This document shows, piece by piece, positions 37,261 through 48,464 of a DNA stretch of 64,000 nucleotides (positions within the stretch are counted from its first letter, which is position 1; each line of letters starts with the position of its first letter). This stretch comes from Cymbidium sinense (Eukaryota; Streptophyta; Magnoliopsida; Asparagales; Orchidaceae). The stretch spans positions 32,152,983-32,216,982 of the forward strand of contig CM038223.1 in assembly GCA_021442155.1 (NCBI GenBank), in the 5' to 3' direction. The notes below the pieces were generated by a model that was not told where the DNA came from, searched no databases, and was given only the letters and a program-made list of their open reading frames with translations. Both the position numbers and the translations under genes were made by a program.

Positions 37261-37489
37261 CCATCTCAATAAAGATGGTAGAGAGTATCCTAAAAGGTAT
37301 TTTTTTCTAAATGATCAATGCAGTCAAGTATCTGCAAGATTGCTCTCAAACAATCATATGTTAACTTTCACAATGATGTCAACAATTCAACTTGTTTAGA
37401 GCCTACAATTGTTGTTCAAAGTAGTAAACCAAATCAAAATGGCAGTGATAAGAGAAACATAAGAGGATGATGATGCACTCTATGAAAGT

Positions 37490-37690
37490 TGGATTTTACT
37501 ATTGAGAGCATTTTTTTTAGTTATTATAAATTAAGAGTATTTTGTAACTAGAGCCATTTATTGTTGTCAATTGATAGTAATTTGTAACAAGAGTATTTTG
37601 TTTTAGTTAATTGATAGTATTCTATAATTAAGACATTTTATTGTAGTCAATTGATAATATTTTGTTGACAATTATTGATATTAATTGGTC
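37490..37690 (+). repeat. Degenerate tandem repeat of about 45 bp
   Basis: TCAATTGATAGTA..TTTGTAA..AGAGTATTTTG-type units recur four or five times (for example 37575, 37620, 37660). It is AT-rich and noncoding. The flanks 37261-37489 and 37691-38056 show nothing I can annotate. Confidence 0.5.
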
Positions 37691-38056
37691 TTCTTATTTT
37701 GCATGCTCATTACATATGTATTCCAATTATAAAAACTATTGGCAGTTGGTCATCTTGGGTCAACTATACATTTTCAAATCTTGGGATAACTACAACATAG
37801 TGAACTTTTGAAAGCAATTAGACCTAGGTTATCTGCACATTAGTTAGCTTAGGATAACTAGAGCATATTCCCACTTCTTGAAAGTATGCATTTGCATTCA
37901 ATCAGAAAAGATCAGTAGTTCAAAGAGGGTACAAAACTATGGGTGAGCTATGTGAGCTAAGTCCTCTTTGAGGACCCGAACAAAATAAAAATTGAACTCT
38001 TTATCTAAGCTACTATCATCCAAACAAAAATTAAAATCAGGGGATAAAATGTTTAC

Positions 38057-39900
38057 ATGATGTGTGTTTCTCCAATGAAAGGTATGCTTAAGAGCAATAA
38101 GTTCACAAAAATCAGCAGCTCTGTTGCTCTCTGTGTGGGAAAAGTGGAAAATGACCTACTTGAATTGTTGGAGGAAGCCAATTCCCAACCCATGCTGTGG
38201 TTGTCTGCCCTCCTTGTCCTGCTAGAACCTTTGTTGGAAGAATTCTATGACCTTCACGTTGTGCCCTTTCTATAATCATGCCACTAGATTCCATCATCCA
38301 TAGTTCTAATATCTCTTTGATAGCAAGGACAACCTCTATCTCAACCATAATGGAGTCCCATTGCTCAAATTGCTTATCAGCCGCAATAATAGGCTCTCCT
38401 CATTCATCTCTTATAATAGCTCCCAAGCCTGCTTGGTTTGAAGTCAGCAAGGCCCCATCAACATCAATCTTGATCCAGTCTAGAGAGAGGGGGGCATGCC
38501 CCATTGCTCCGTGGTAGAGAAGATGGTAGTGTTCTAGAGGGCTCCCAAGGTGTTAGCTACCATAATTGTGGGGATATTGTGTTTTTGACCATGCTTCTTG
38601 GCTTTTCGATCCTTCCAACTTTGGTAGATAGCTCCACACATTACTCTGTTTCTGGCTTTGATGTGTTCTTCCTTGCTCTTTAGATCTTTCCTAAGCTCGG
38701 CCAAGTTATTGTATGTGGGAATGGAGAATCCCTAATGAGTCAGTGCTTGGAGGACCATCTTTATGTTGGTGCAGCCACTAACATTGTGGAATCCATCGTC
38801 TTTATTTGAGCATCCCCAAGGGCATTTAATAATGTCACTAAGACCCCTATTATTGAGCCAAACATTAGTGGGAAGGGTGTCTTTAATGAATCTCCACCAA
38901 AACATGTACTCCCTTAGGTGAAGGTGCAGATTTTTGAGCCACCAGTAAAGTTCTTCAGTAGTCGACCATGCATATTCATAAGCAAGAGCGGTTATAGTAT
39001 TCCCCATGGAGAGTTTGAACAACTTAGGTGTATCGACAACCTTGCTGTTATCAATTCATATTTTAAAGATTTTTTTTTCTGGAGATCATCCCCAACATGT
39101 GTTGTGATCAGGCCATGATTCCATGCTTCTTCATCTGTGATCAAAGCTGACACCTGCATCCACTCCATGGCATGACAATCCACAAATGTTGACCACTTGT
39201 TGATAAGACTATCAGTAATCCAAGTCTAGTCAAAGATGTTGACCTTTCTACCATTAGAGATGGTCCATCTGTTGCACTTTCTGATACAATTGGCACCACT
39301 CTTCAAAATCTTCCATGTGCTACTATCTACTCGGTTATTCCCTTCTTACCACAAAGAATCTCCATATTTGCTCCTCTAATAATTGTAGAGTAACGAGCTA
39401 GGTTTGTGGAGGTAATCCAAAGCAATCCTTGCTCTAAGGGGCCCCTTCCATTCCTCTCCACTCTGAAATCTGAGCTCTTTCACACTCTTTGGTTTGCAGA
39501 GTTCTTGCCAAGCAATGTAGTGGAGGCCCTTGTGATTTGGGTCTTTATCCCATAAGAATTGTCTAGCAATCTTTTCAAGTTCATGAAGAACTCCATTGGG
39601 CACCTCTATGTGAGTGAGAAGGTATTGTGCCAAGGGTAGTAAGGAAGAGTTGATGAGCATGGCTCAGCTCCCCAGAGATAGAAATCTTTTGTCACAAATG
39701 TTGGTTTTAGCTCTAGCTTTATGGATGACTTATGTAAAATCTATTTTATTGAGTTTTCTCATAGCACTTCTGAGGAGAATATTCTTATAGTTGCTTGGAA
39801 TACATCATCCAACTACAAAGGGATTTTGAGCCATCCAAATCAAGTGGTTAATGTCATTACAATCATAAACTATCACTCGTGGCTGATGCAACCTTTGTTC
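38057..39900 (-). pseudogene. L1-type plant LINE, 3' half (RT tail, zf-RVT, RNase H), decayed
   Basis: Read on the minus strand, the order is as follows. An RT C-terminal/thumb part lies at about 39740-39376 (SLGS-stop-AMLINSSLLPLAQYL, then FLWDK and CKPKS). A zf-RVT-like segment lies at about 39020-38740 (WWRFIKDTLPTN, CPWGC). An RNase H-like segment lies at about 38490-38290 (KIDVDGALL; GLGAIIRDE; a later Glu in VEIEV). This order is standard for plant L1-clade LINEs carrying RNase H. Several stops and frame changes show that it is dead. The RT catalytic part and ORF1 are missing upstream, giving a 5'-truncated copy. The edge near 39900 is uncertain. Confidence 0.75.
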
Positions 39901-41870
39901 TTGGACCCGTTTCTATATAGTTGTGATCAGTGTTGTTATTTTATGGTTATTTTGGTTATAGTAAATATTAACCTGTCGGGTAGACAAAATAGAGCAAGGA
40001 GATGTGAGTTTGTATTTGTACTAAACAAAATTGTTGAGAATAGCATTGATAAGATGATTTAGAAAGCTTAGAGCATCATTGAATGGTCGGGTTAACTAGA
40101 ACATTTGCTCTACTGGCTATTATATTTAAATGCTGATATATAGCAGTTTATCTCGAGCATAACTACAATATATTCTAGTTTAGCTTAAGTTTTAATGTAT
40201 CATATTGCATTTTACGATATAGCTAAGCTATGATTAGAAATATTGTCAAAATGATTCAACCAAACAAAGACTAATTGTTTATTAGAAAAATAGTTAATGC
40301 AATGAAACTAAGAAAGGAAATATAAATCATTGTTTGCGAATTGTATAACCAAAACAAAACAAACAAAGATGCTTCAAATAGCCTCAAACAAAATCTTAAT
40401 TACATAAAACAACACAACAATTATAAGTTGTTGTCCATTAAGTACACTATGTTTACATGCCTCTGTGATTCTAATCAATTTTTGGATAAACATTATACAA
40501 AGTAGCCACCTTAAACAACTTGTAATAGAAAAATGATTACAAACACACAAAACATTACAAATAATAGAGCTATTTTGAACACCAAAAGTAAATTAGTGCT
40601 ATAACAATGGCTCCTGTCAAAATCTTCATTTAAGTTGAGAGAGAAAAATATCTCTTTTTAGACACCTCATCATGAGCTCGTAACTGACCCAAAATATAAT
40701 CTATTAATGGATTGACATCATCCAACCACTTAAAATATCGACAATTATCTTTTAATTGATTTCATGGGTAGTGATAATTTTTTTTTTCTAGTATTTGGTA
40801 CGCTATGACAAGTGAAAATAGTGCATGACAAGTTATAGTTGCATTACACTTGGCTATGTTCAGCATTGCCTCTAATTGTAGATGATTGGCTGGAACTCAT
40901 TTTTGATGATTGAATGTTTATAGATTAAATTTGTATAGATAAGAACGATAAACAAAATTATAATATTAAAGCCAAACAAAGAACATTGAAATAAATGAAT
41001 ACAAATAAATCAATAGTAACAATGTTAAAGCAGTAGTAGCAATTAATTGAACACTAAACTGCAATTATTATGTGATGAAACCACATTTAATTGCAACTAT
41101 CGACTAGATATATGCAATATTTGATGTATAATTGTAGCCATTTGATAAAAAAAAAACTAACCTTGAGTGTAGCTAACAATTATTGTATATGCATTAAATG
41201 AACACATACTTGTATGACTACAAAAATCATATAAATGCAGCTACTGATATGAGTTGCATTTTTTATATAATTATAATTTATATATAAGAGAATAACTTCA
41301 AGGTACAATCCAATTTATTGCTACAGTTTAATATATTACTTTAAAATATTTGGATGATTACATGTAACTAAGGTTCGAGCACAAAGATAAGTTTTGAGAG
41401 TGTTGCTGCTCTGATGAATAACGACAGCCTGTTGCAATGTAAAAGCTACTAGTGGTAGCTTACTGCTCCAATGAATATTTGAGAATGTTGCTGCTCCTAT
41501 TACTATATTCCACCTAAACTTGGAAGGCTTTTAGAGTGGTGTTGTTCGATTAAGTGAGTAAAAAGATGGTAAATCCAAATCAAGTTAATCCAATAACTAA
41601 TAATGCTCTAATGACTCCATAATCTTTGGTTAGGTTTAAAACTTTTTCGAGAAGTTGTGAGAAAAATAATAAAACCTCCATTATTATAACAGCTCATCTC
41701 AAGTGTCAAATTCTTGATTTTCTCTGAAGAGAAACGACTAGCTCTTGTTTGTTTACAATGATTACCAAGATGTTGCAGAATTAGATATGCAAAAAAAAAA
41801 AGCTTACTTTTTTTCAATAGCCTTTTACTCTGGATGCTTTCTGCTTCCCCCTAAACTTGGATGTTGCGCG
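39901..41870. other. AT-rich stretch, no gene recognised
   Basis: Short ORFs here have no recognisable motif and look random. A poorly conserved pair of segments containing GTTGCTGCTC occurs at about 41402 and 41488. No TIR or target duplication is evident. Confidence 0.4.
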
Positions 41871-42198
41871 TAGGTATGTAATCGAGCCGAGCTTGAGCAA
41901 GTTGACTATTTTGTTCGTGTTCAGCTCATTTAAAATTTTATTTTTTGAATTTGGCTTGCATTTGTGTTCAGCTCATTTAGTTCGAAATGAGCTCGTTTAG
42001 CTTGAATCGACTCAAATTTCTTATAATCAGGAGCTTTGGAGCCTTGAAGGCTCATATTCAGGTAAATGATATTTATCCACATTAAATTACTTTCACGTTG
42101 TGGTGGAACTAAAACATGATATTATTGAAAAAATAAATAAATGTGGGGTAAAAGGTACACAACCATTTCACGACATGAGTTGTGATGCTTTTAGATTA

Positions 42199-42253
<55 letters not shown>

Positions 42254-42470
42254 TTTGTATAAATAGTATATATAATTTTTTTATTTCGAGCTAAAACGAG
42301 TCGAAAATAATCGAACAAAGGGTTGTTCGTGTTCAGCTCATTTATAATTCGAGCTTGAAATATTTGTTTGTGTTGAACTTACATAGTTAACGAATAATTC
42401 AAATACAAGCTACTTAAAGAGCTGAGCATGAATTGTTAGTGAACAACGAGCTTTTTTAATAGCCTAATTG
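41871..42470 (-). mobile_element. hAT-like nonautonomous repeat rich in GAGCT/TTCG motifs, degraded
   Basis: The left end TAGGTATGTAATCGAGCCGAGC resembles the plant hAT MITE type whose termini read TAGGG(G)TGTAAACGAGCCGAG. The interior repeats GTTCGTGTTCAGCTCATTTA (41918, 41966, 42327) and similar text. The intact-looking relative at 52032-52561 shares this composition. The right terminus is not recognisable, so it is probably truncated. Strand is arbitrary. Confidence 0.4.
42203..42246. repeat. (TA)n microsatellite
   Basis: An uninterrupted TA dinucleotide run of about 44 bp lies within the hAT-like repeat. Confidence 0.95.
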
Positions 42471-42990
42471 TGAGTTATAGTAATCGCAAAACTTGGGGAT
42501 TTATTTTTTACGATCACTTTCCCTTTAACAATGGCATTATTAAAATCAAGAGTTAGGTTTTCTCGAAGGAGGAGGTAAGGATGACAGATGAATTTCTGTG
42601 TGATTTTCTCAGCGGTAGATTTATTCTTTTAAAATCTTTTAAAGCTTTTTAGGTGGTATACAATGATTTAGATGTTAAATATTAAAAAAAAAGGAGAATT
42701 TATTTACATATTACGCAATGCTTATTTATTTATATATCTGTTGCGTGTTAGAAAACCAGGTTCTGATAGAGTAAAGTTCTTAACTTTATGAGTCATATAA
42801 TGTTTGAAGAATTAATGATAAAACTGAATTTTTCGTGGAAAAATCTCGAAATGAGGAAAACTACGCGGCTTAGCAATAAAATCTTCCACTATGTATCATT
42901 TCAAAGTACAAAATTTTCCCGATGCGGATTACTCTGAGTATATGAAGAGCGACAATGAATCCCGAAACAGCCAATATAGTTAAAGTATAA
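42471..42990. other. No gene seen
   Basis: Unique-looking AT-rich sequence. There is no readable ORF, TIR or tandem repeat. Confidence 0.35.
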
Positions 42991-42999
42991 CGGTCTTAG

Positions 43000-43480
43000 T
43001 GGTAATGATGATGATGAAACGGTAGAGTTAGCGGCAAACAATAGCGGTCGTGGTGATGAAGCGGAGATGGCCGGCGATGGTGTGGCGGTCCGGCACGGTA
43101 GTGCGGCGGTGATCGATGATGGTCAGCGCAATGCCTGGCAGTGGCCGGCGTATGGCAAGCAACGGTGGTAGCCGAAACGCCGGCAGCGATGGTTGGCAGC
43201 AACGAGATTGATAGTGGTGGCGACAACAGTGGTTGGTAGTGGTGGCAACCGCATGATCAGCAATTAGTGGCGCGTTAGTAGTCAGAGATGGCCGAGACGA
43301 TAGTGATAGCGGCGGAGATTATTGTGATATGGCGGTGGCCGGCGGCGGTAGTGATGGCGGTATGAGCGGCAGTGACCGATGAAGTGGAAATGGCAGTGAT
43401 GGCCGGGTGGTAGACGGCGTGGCAGCAGCGGTGTGGTGGCGGCCGGTGGTGGCGACCATCGAAAGTGGTAACGCGATTAT
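43000..43480 (-). other. GC-rich triplet island (GGC/GGT/GAT), possible minus-strand transcript start
   Basis: Nearly 480 bp of imperfect GGC, GGT and GAT triplets sit in an otherwise AT-rich neighbourhood. On the minus strand they read as His/Pro/Thr/Ala-rich peptides interrupted by stops. A minus-strand ATG context (43450, ATGGTCGCCACCACC) lies about 90 bp downstream of a good TATA box (43548-43537). No known domain is recognisable. It may be the 5' part of a gene or a MITE-captured repeat, since similar GGT/GAT text fills the MITE at 45110-45280. Confidence 0.3.
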
Positions 43481-43536
43481 CTTGGAGGATTTTGCTTTAG
43501 AGCTCTCTCCTCTCTTTAACCCCCATGAAGAATGAG

Positions 43537-43548
43537 GCTATTTATAGA
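43537..43548 (-). promoter_or_regulatory. TATA box candidate (minus strand)
   Basis: CTATAAATAGCC is an ideal plant TATA box. It points leftward into the GC-rich island with a short pyrimidine/purine leader between. This is sequence evidence only. Confidence 0.4.
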
Positions 43549-43859
43549 TTAGAATGCGTTTACGTAGATACATTCAAAATCCGAACCACTCAACTCCATC
43601 GGACGGCTCAAAATGATTCATTTGATCATTTGATGTATTTTAAGAATTTGAATGCTCAAATGAAGTCAGAATTATGAGATCTTGGGCTTGTTAGATCCAT
43701 CGTCGAGGCAATTTCTTACACTACATGTTTAAGAGCTATTTAGGGATTTAATTGATATCTCAAATTTTCAATAATATTTTAAGTGTCACATCAGACATCA
43801 AGATTGGTACTTCGACTAGTGGTATTTTAAGTGTCGTATTAATATCTAATATCTAAGTT

Positions 43860-44050
43860 TCAATTTATATATATATATATAAGATTCTAATCTTTAATAT
43901 CACATTAAAAATATCATCATTATTGATATTTTAAAAATAAAAAATATATTTTTATGTATAAAAATATTAGATAATTAAATATCTAATTTTAAATATTTAA
44001 TATATAAATATATAAAAATTATATGATATATATATATTTACAAAAAGGAA
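43860..44050. repeat. AT-rich low-complexity tract
   Basis: Runs of ATATAT and AAATAT dominate, including (TA)n at 43868-43880 and 44026-44038. The tract separates the GC-rich island from the exon-like region to its right. Confidence 0.7.
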
Positions 44051-44114
44051 GTTAACTGAATATCCCCGAAAATTGAAAGGCACTGGCTAACCACGTAGAG
44101 AAACAGCTGCTATA

Positions 44115-44463
44115 GTGTCGACGTTTCGTTATTTCTTCGCACGCTATCAACGGCGTCTTTCCTCCATCGCTCTACCTCATCTTCTTCTATCGCCTCCGCA
44201 TTCATCGGGAAGTCTTTGGAGACCGTGCTCCTACCGAAGAGCTTTAGATTCTATCCGCCATTGTTGTATCCCGCCCGATCTCGAAGGAAGTAGCGCGATA
44301 TTCCTGGATGACATTAATGATGTACCCTGGAGATTGAAACGTCGAGGCTTGCCAGTTCCTGTTGGAGGATATAGGGTTTCTTCCGCTGATCTCCATGGGT
44401 GATGAAATTGAGAGGAATTTTAACCTCCCATGGTTGAGCAAGATCTCTTTACTGGACCTGGGC
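44115..44463 (+). other. Upstream ORF / 5' UTR of the putative gene
   Basis: An ORF starting at 44115 (95 codons, Arg/Ser/Pro-rich) ends at 44402 and overlaps the main frame. It has the composition of transcribed leader rather than repeat. It may be an upstream ORF or simply leader sequence. Confidence 0.25.
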
Positions 44464-44631
44464 ATGGCTTCGCCTAAAAAGCGGATTCGCCAGAGCTGGG
44501 CCTCGCAGAAGGGAATGACTCCTCGGTCTTTGATCTATGGGTCTGTTCTCTTTGCGCTTGGACTTATCTCGCTTTTCATTGGCCATGTTGTGTCCGACAT
44601 CGAGTGGTCCAAGTTCAGGCGGCATAGACGG
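44464..44631 (+). CDS. Putative first coding exon of an unidentified single-pass membrane protein
   Basis: From ATG at 44464 the frame reads a short basic cytosolic-type head (MASPKKRIRQSW), a hydrophobic stretch of about 20 residues (LIYGSVLFALGLISLFIG) and a charged segment (WSKFRRHRR). It runs into CGG-GTAGGT at 44631/44632, a good 5' splice site. Composition and GC content differ from the surrounding repeats and fit a plant exon. The frame is open upstream to 44362, so an earlier start is possible. The region 44115-44400 may be 5' UTR or an upstream ORF. Downstream exons could not be found with confidence. A segment after TTGCAG at about 44735 (reading VDEGG) is a weak exon-2 candidate. 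The architecture is a type II membrane anchor, as in many Golgi enzymes, but the family is not recognised. Confidence 0.45.
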
Positions 44632-44989
44632 GTAGGTTTTACGTAATGATCAATCATCCAAGCTCTGCTGATCTTTAAGCATTATTTTTCTTCTACTTCA
44701 AACGGTTTGGAAATTCTCTTTGTCCGTATTGCAGCAGGTTGATGAGGGTGGACTTTTCTCAGTTACCATGCCTATAAACTATGTAGTGTCTTTAGATTTC
44801 TGAATGGTCGCACTTTTAGTTATGAATCATTGAGTTGGTAAATTGTTATGGTACCGAGATGCATCAGTAGGAACCCGTTGCTGTCTGTCTTGAACATTCA
44901 TTCATGAACCAACAAGCTTTAGGTGCAAGTTTTTGTAAAAGGATTGGAATATTTTTTGCAATTAGAATTCTAGATATATCACTTATTAA

Positions 44990-45503
44990 AGGGCTGTTTG
45001 GTAAATGAAGTGAAAAGTGAAATTAATGTATTTAGAATAATTTTAGTTGTTTGATTGAAAACTTTATTAATGCAAGAATTTATTTTTTTGTTTGATTAAG
45101 TAAAGTAAAATAGAATTGTTGGTGCGGCGATGGTGGTGGGTGATGATGGTGGCAGACAATGATAGTGTGGTGATGATGGTGGTACTGGCAATGGCCGGCG
45201 GGGTGGTGGTGTTGGTGGAGGCCGACAACAAGTGGATGATGCTGATGGCAAGGAGATGGAGGATGGTGGTCGGTGTGGTGGTGTATATTGGTGTTATGTG
45301 GTCTTACTTTACACCCAATTGTGTATTTAAAGTTTGCTTAAATTTGTTGACTTCCAAGTACACTTTTTTTGACCTAGAGAGTATATTTCAAATGCACTCT
45401 TAAAATATATTGCATTTCAATTGTAGCAGAGTAAGCATCATATATTTCAAAATTCAGGGATTTGATTTACAATACACTACAAATATAACTACCAAACAGC
45501 CCT
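44990..45503. mobile_element. MITE (PIF/Harbinger-Tourist-like), 514 bp, carrying a GGT-rich payload
   Basis: The termini are perfect 14-bp inverted repeats, AGGGCTGTTTGGTA (44990-45003) and TACCAAACAGCCCT (45490-45503). They are flanked by TAA target duplications (44987-44989, 45504-45506). TAA duplications and a GGGCTGTTTGG terminus fit Tourist/Harbinger MITEs. The interior at about 45115-45290 is a GGT/GAT/GGC triplet-rich segment resembling the island at 43000-43480. It lies in the presumed first intron of the putative gene. Confidence 0.85.
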
Positions 45504-45506
45504 TAA

Positions 45507-47600
45507 CTATTTGATAGTTCTAAATTGCTAGAAGATATATACATTTGCAATAGGAAAAGAGGAAAACAATAATAACGCTTCAATTGTTATGTTGTTTAGC
45601 TTTATTAGATCAAGGGGTGGTCTCTTATAGTACTGTAGATAAAGAAGATCACAGGAAAAGAAGCTACTCAATTTAGCTTGATATTCATGAACAAATTGTA
45701 TTTTTTTTCATAGTTTAGGCATGTTAGATCAACTGGTAGCTTATAAATAATGCAGATAAAGATGGTCTAAAGAAAAGGAACTACTTAAGTTTGGTGGTTG
45801 TGATTGGTATCCATTGGTAAATTTTACCTTTGGAATAGGGTTGTTCAATTAGTTTAATGTTAGTGAATAGCCTATATTTGGCTTGATAACTAACTCAGCT
45901 TTGGCTCACTTAATGCTTCATGTCATTTTGCACATTATTGTAAAGATAGAATTTAGCACAAGGTACTCATTATTTTCTTGTGCAATATTATGAAATTTAA
46001 TGGCCAATTTTAATACTATTTTAGTATAAGTTTGAAAGAACCAATTGGGCAAAAGAAAAATAAGTTACATGACAACCAAAAATTAGAAAATATAATGAAG
46101 AAGATGGTGTTTGAACAAAGGATCATGTTTTTCTTATAAGGCTTTAAGCTTAAAACCTTGGCATAGATGAAGGAGAAAAGTCTTAATTTTTGTTAACATA
46201 AAAAATGCAGCATGTCTTGTCATCAAACCCCTGACTTAACTCATTAGCTTGAACTTGGTGAAATTATAAAAGTAACCATTGTAGGAGTGTCATTTATTGA
46301 TCTTTTCTATCTTGTAGGTTTTTACCAACCTTAGAGTAAATTTCTTTCAGTACTTGAGCTTAGTCATGTTCTAATGGGTGTAAGCACCGAATTCAATAAT
46401 CAATTAATTTATTGATTTAATTATTTACATAATTGATTATGAGATTTTCAAGATCAGCTTGACCATCCTCAAAAATCAATATGAAAATTTAACTTTTGGT
46501 TGAGTCAATAGTACCCATTTGTTATGTTTAGATCTTTATCTAGATAGCTACTATTCTTAACCAAATTGGCGAAATAAATCCAAACATTTAACCTTGAGAT
46601 GTACTTAGCATGGTTATGAACAAAATTGCCATTAGAACGCCTTTGATATATGCTTAGTCAACTTTAGTGTTGAATTCAAATCTGTCTCTGGGTGGAGGAA
46701 GAGCCTTTTGAGATAACTGCAAAATAGAGTTGGGTAAAGAGACTACAATCAGGAGGACAGAGAAGTAAAAAAGTGCAGAAAAATAATCTTTATTACTCAA
46801 AATGTAAGTATAGAGTATAGGGGTCTAGATTGAGAGCCCAAAAGGTCTCCCTGTAAAGGAGAAGTCTTCTTTTATAATATCCAAGAGTGACTATGAAAAA
46901 TTCATATAAGATAAGTCTAGTATAAATGAATTCTCACCTAAGCTGATGGCGGTGTGCATGTGAGCGAGTTTAGATTTGCGGTTGTTGGAGGTGGATAGCC
47001 CATTGTTGGATGAGTATGCGAGTGAAGATAAGACTTAGAGTAGTTATCCCATTCCTCTGAGTAGTTGCCTATTATCAATGAGTCGAGTCAAGTCATGCCT
47101 TGTCCTTTGAGTTATTATCTTTCAAGAGCTTGGCTCATGGGATTAAGTTGATCTTTTCTCATCGGATGCACCTTTCAATGAGTATACCTATTCTTGGTTG
47201 TGGTGTACCCTTAGTATGAATATACTTGTCTTGATAACTAGATTCGGTTGGGCCTACTTGCTACTTTAGGCATACATTTAGCTTCCTGATTTTTCTGTTC
47301 CTTGTAGAGGTACCTTACAAAAAAGATAGAAGAATGAACGGAATAATTAGCTGTAAAAATTAAATGATCTAAAAAATTGTATGCAATTATTGAGTGGTTA
47401 CATTACCTTTTGTATGATCTGATTTTTCGACCTACTAAAGGCTATAAATGGATCTTTTTTTTTTCTTTAGCATGCTTAGCATTTCTTCAGCTACTTACTC
47501 AGTTAAACTTTCCGACTTCCAAGGGTCGAGTTTGTAACACTTGTTGAAACATAATCACGATGGGCACTAAAAGGCAAATCCCCTAATTGAAATTCCTTTT
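45507..47600. other. Intron or intergenic sequence; possible old LTR near 46380-47340
   Basis: No convincing exon was found. From about 46380 (TGTAAGCACCGAATTC) the text includes an LTR-like leader (GGTCTCCCTGTAAAGGAGAA at 46848, then GTCTTCTTTTATAATATCC). It continues into a region repeating GAGTTATTATC/GAGTAGTT. Its position upstream of the gag-like gene suggests an LTR, but no partner LTR was seen. Confidence 0.25.
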
Positions 47601-47666
47601 CAAGTTTTTAACGAATTCTTTCCTCGTCGATTAGTTGCGACTCCAGCTTTGTCGTGCATAGAATAG

Positions 47667-48120
47667 ATGGCGCTGTGCGTGGACTTGGCGGAGAGTTCAT
47701 GTCCGACAGGAGCGACCATCGAAGCTCCCGTTGCTGCGACCAGCTTTAGCTGTACTGACATTAGGGAAATGATTGGTTTCCCTTCTCCTACTCGTAGAGA
47801 CAATGGCAAGTCTATGAGGGGCAAGTCTATCCGACGATCAAGGAATAATATGGAGGAAGAATAGAGAGTATTCACAGATTCCTCCGAGGTCATCACTCTT
47901 TGAGGGGAGGTTGCTTTCTTGAGAGAAGTTTTACACTAGTCCAAGAGAGATATAGGCAAGCTGCAATCACAATTGGAGTTAGAGTCGTAGTGGCTGTAGT
48001 CCTTAGAGGTGGAGTATTAGGGTAACTTCGTGACCATGAGGGCTGAGAAGCATTGTTGCAGAAGTCGGTCAAATCACAAAGTACTTCACTTGTCCTTTCA
48101 GGCACAAATTGAGTGTGTTG
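47667..48120 (+). other. Uncharacterised decayed ORF region
   Basis: An open stretch of 65 codons (47667-47864) is followed after stops by text with heptad-like charged residues (FLREVLH, KRDIGKLQSQLELES). It has the look of a coiled-coil part of a retroelement gag-like protein. It lies just upstream of the gag-like gene and may belong to the same element. No family was recognised. Confidence 0.25.
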
Positions 48121-48464
48121 AAAAATAATTTATTAGTGTTAAAATGAGTGTGTTGTACTTTTTACCCGTGAATAAAGATAGTAAATATTTTGTATTTTCT
48201 CTGCTTGCGAATACTATTTGATTTTTTATTGTTGCACATTGATTGTTTCTCTGTAGCCCCTGTTGCTTGAGATATTCGTGGGATTCATGTAATCATTTCT
48301 TCACTTTATACTTGATGTGACGTCCGTGTTACCACGCCATTCTTGTCGTGTCTTTAAATTTTTCCAGACTAGAATAGTTAAGACTTTATTGCTCTCCTCA
48401 AGACGTGTGAGTTGAACCTCTCTGTGAGTAGCTTTTGATCGCATTTTCATCTCCAGTAAGCATG

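Noticed and set aside
47600..48105. Minus-strand ORFs of 98 and 70 codons as genes
   Set aside because: There is no recognisable motif. The plus strand shows coiled-coil-like text continuing toward the gag-like gene.
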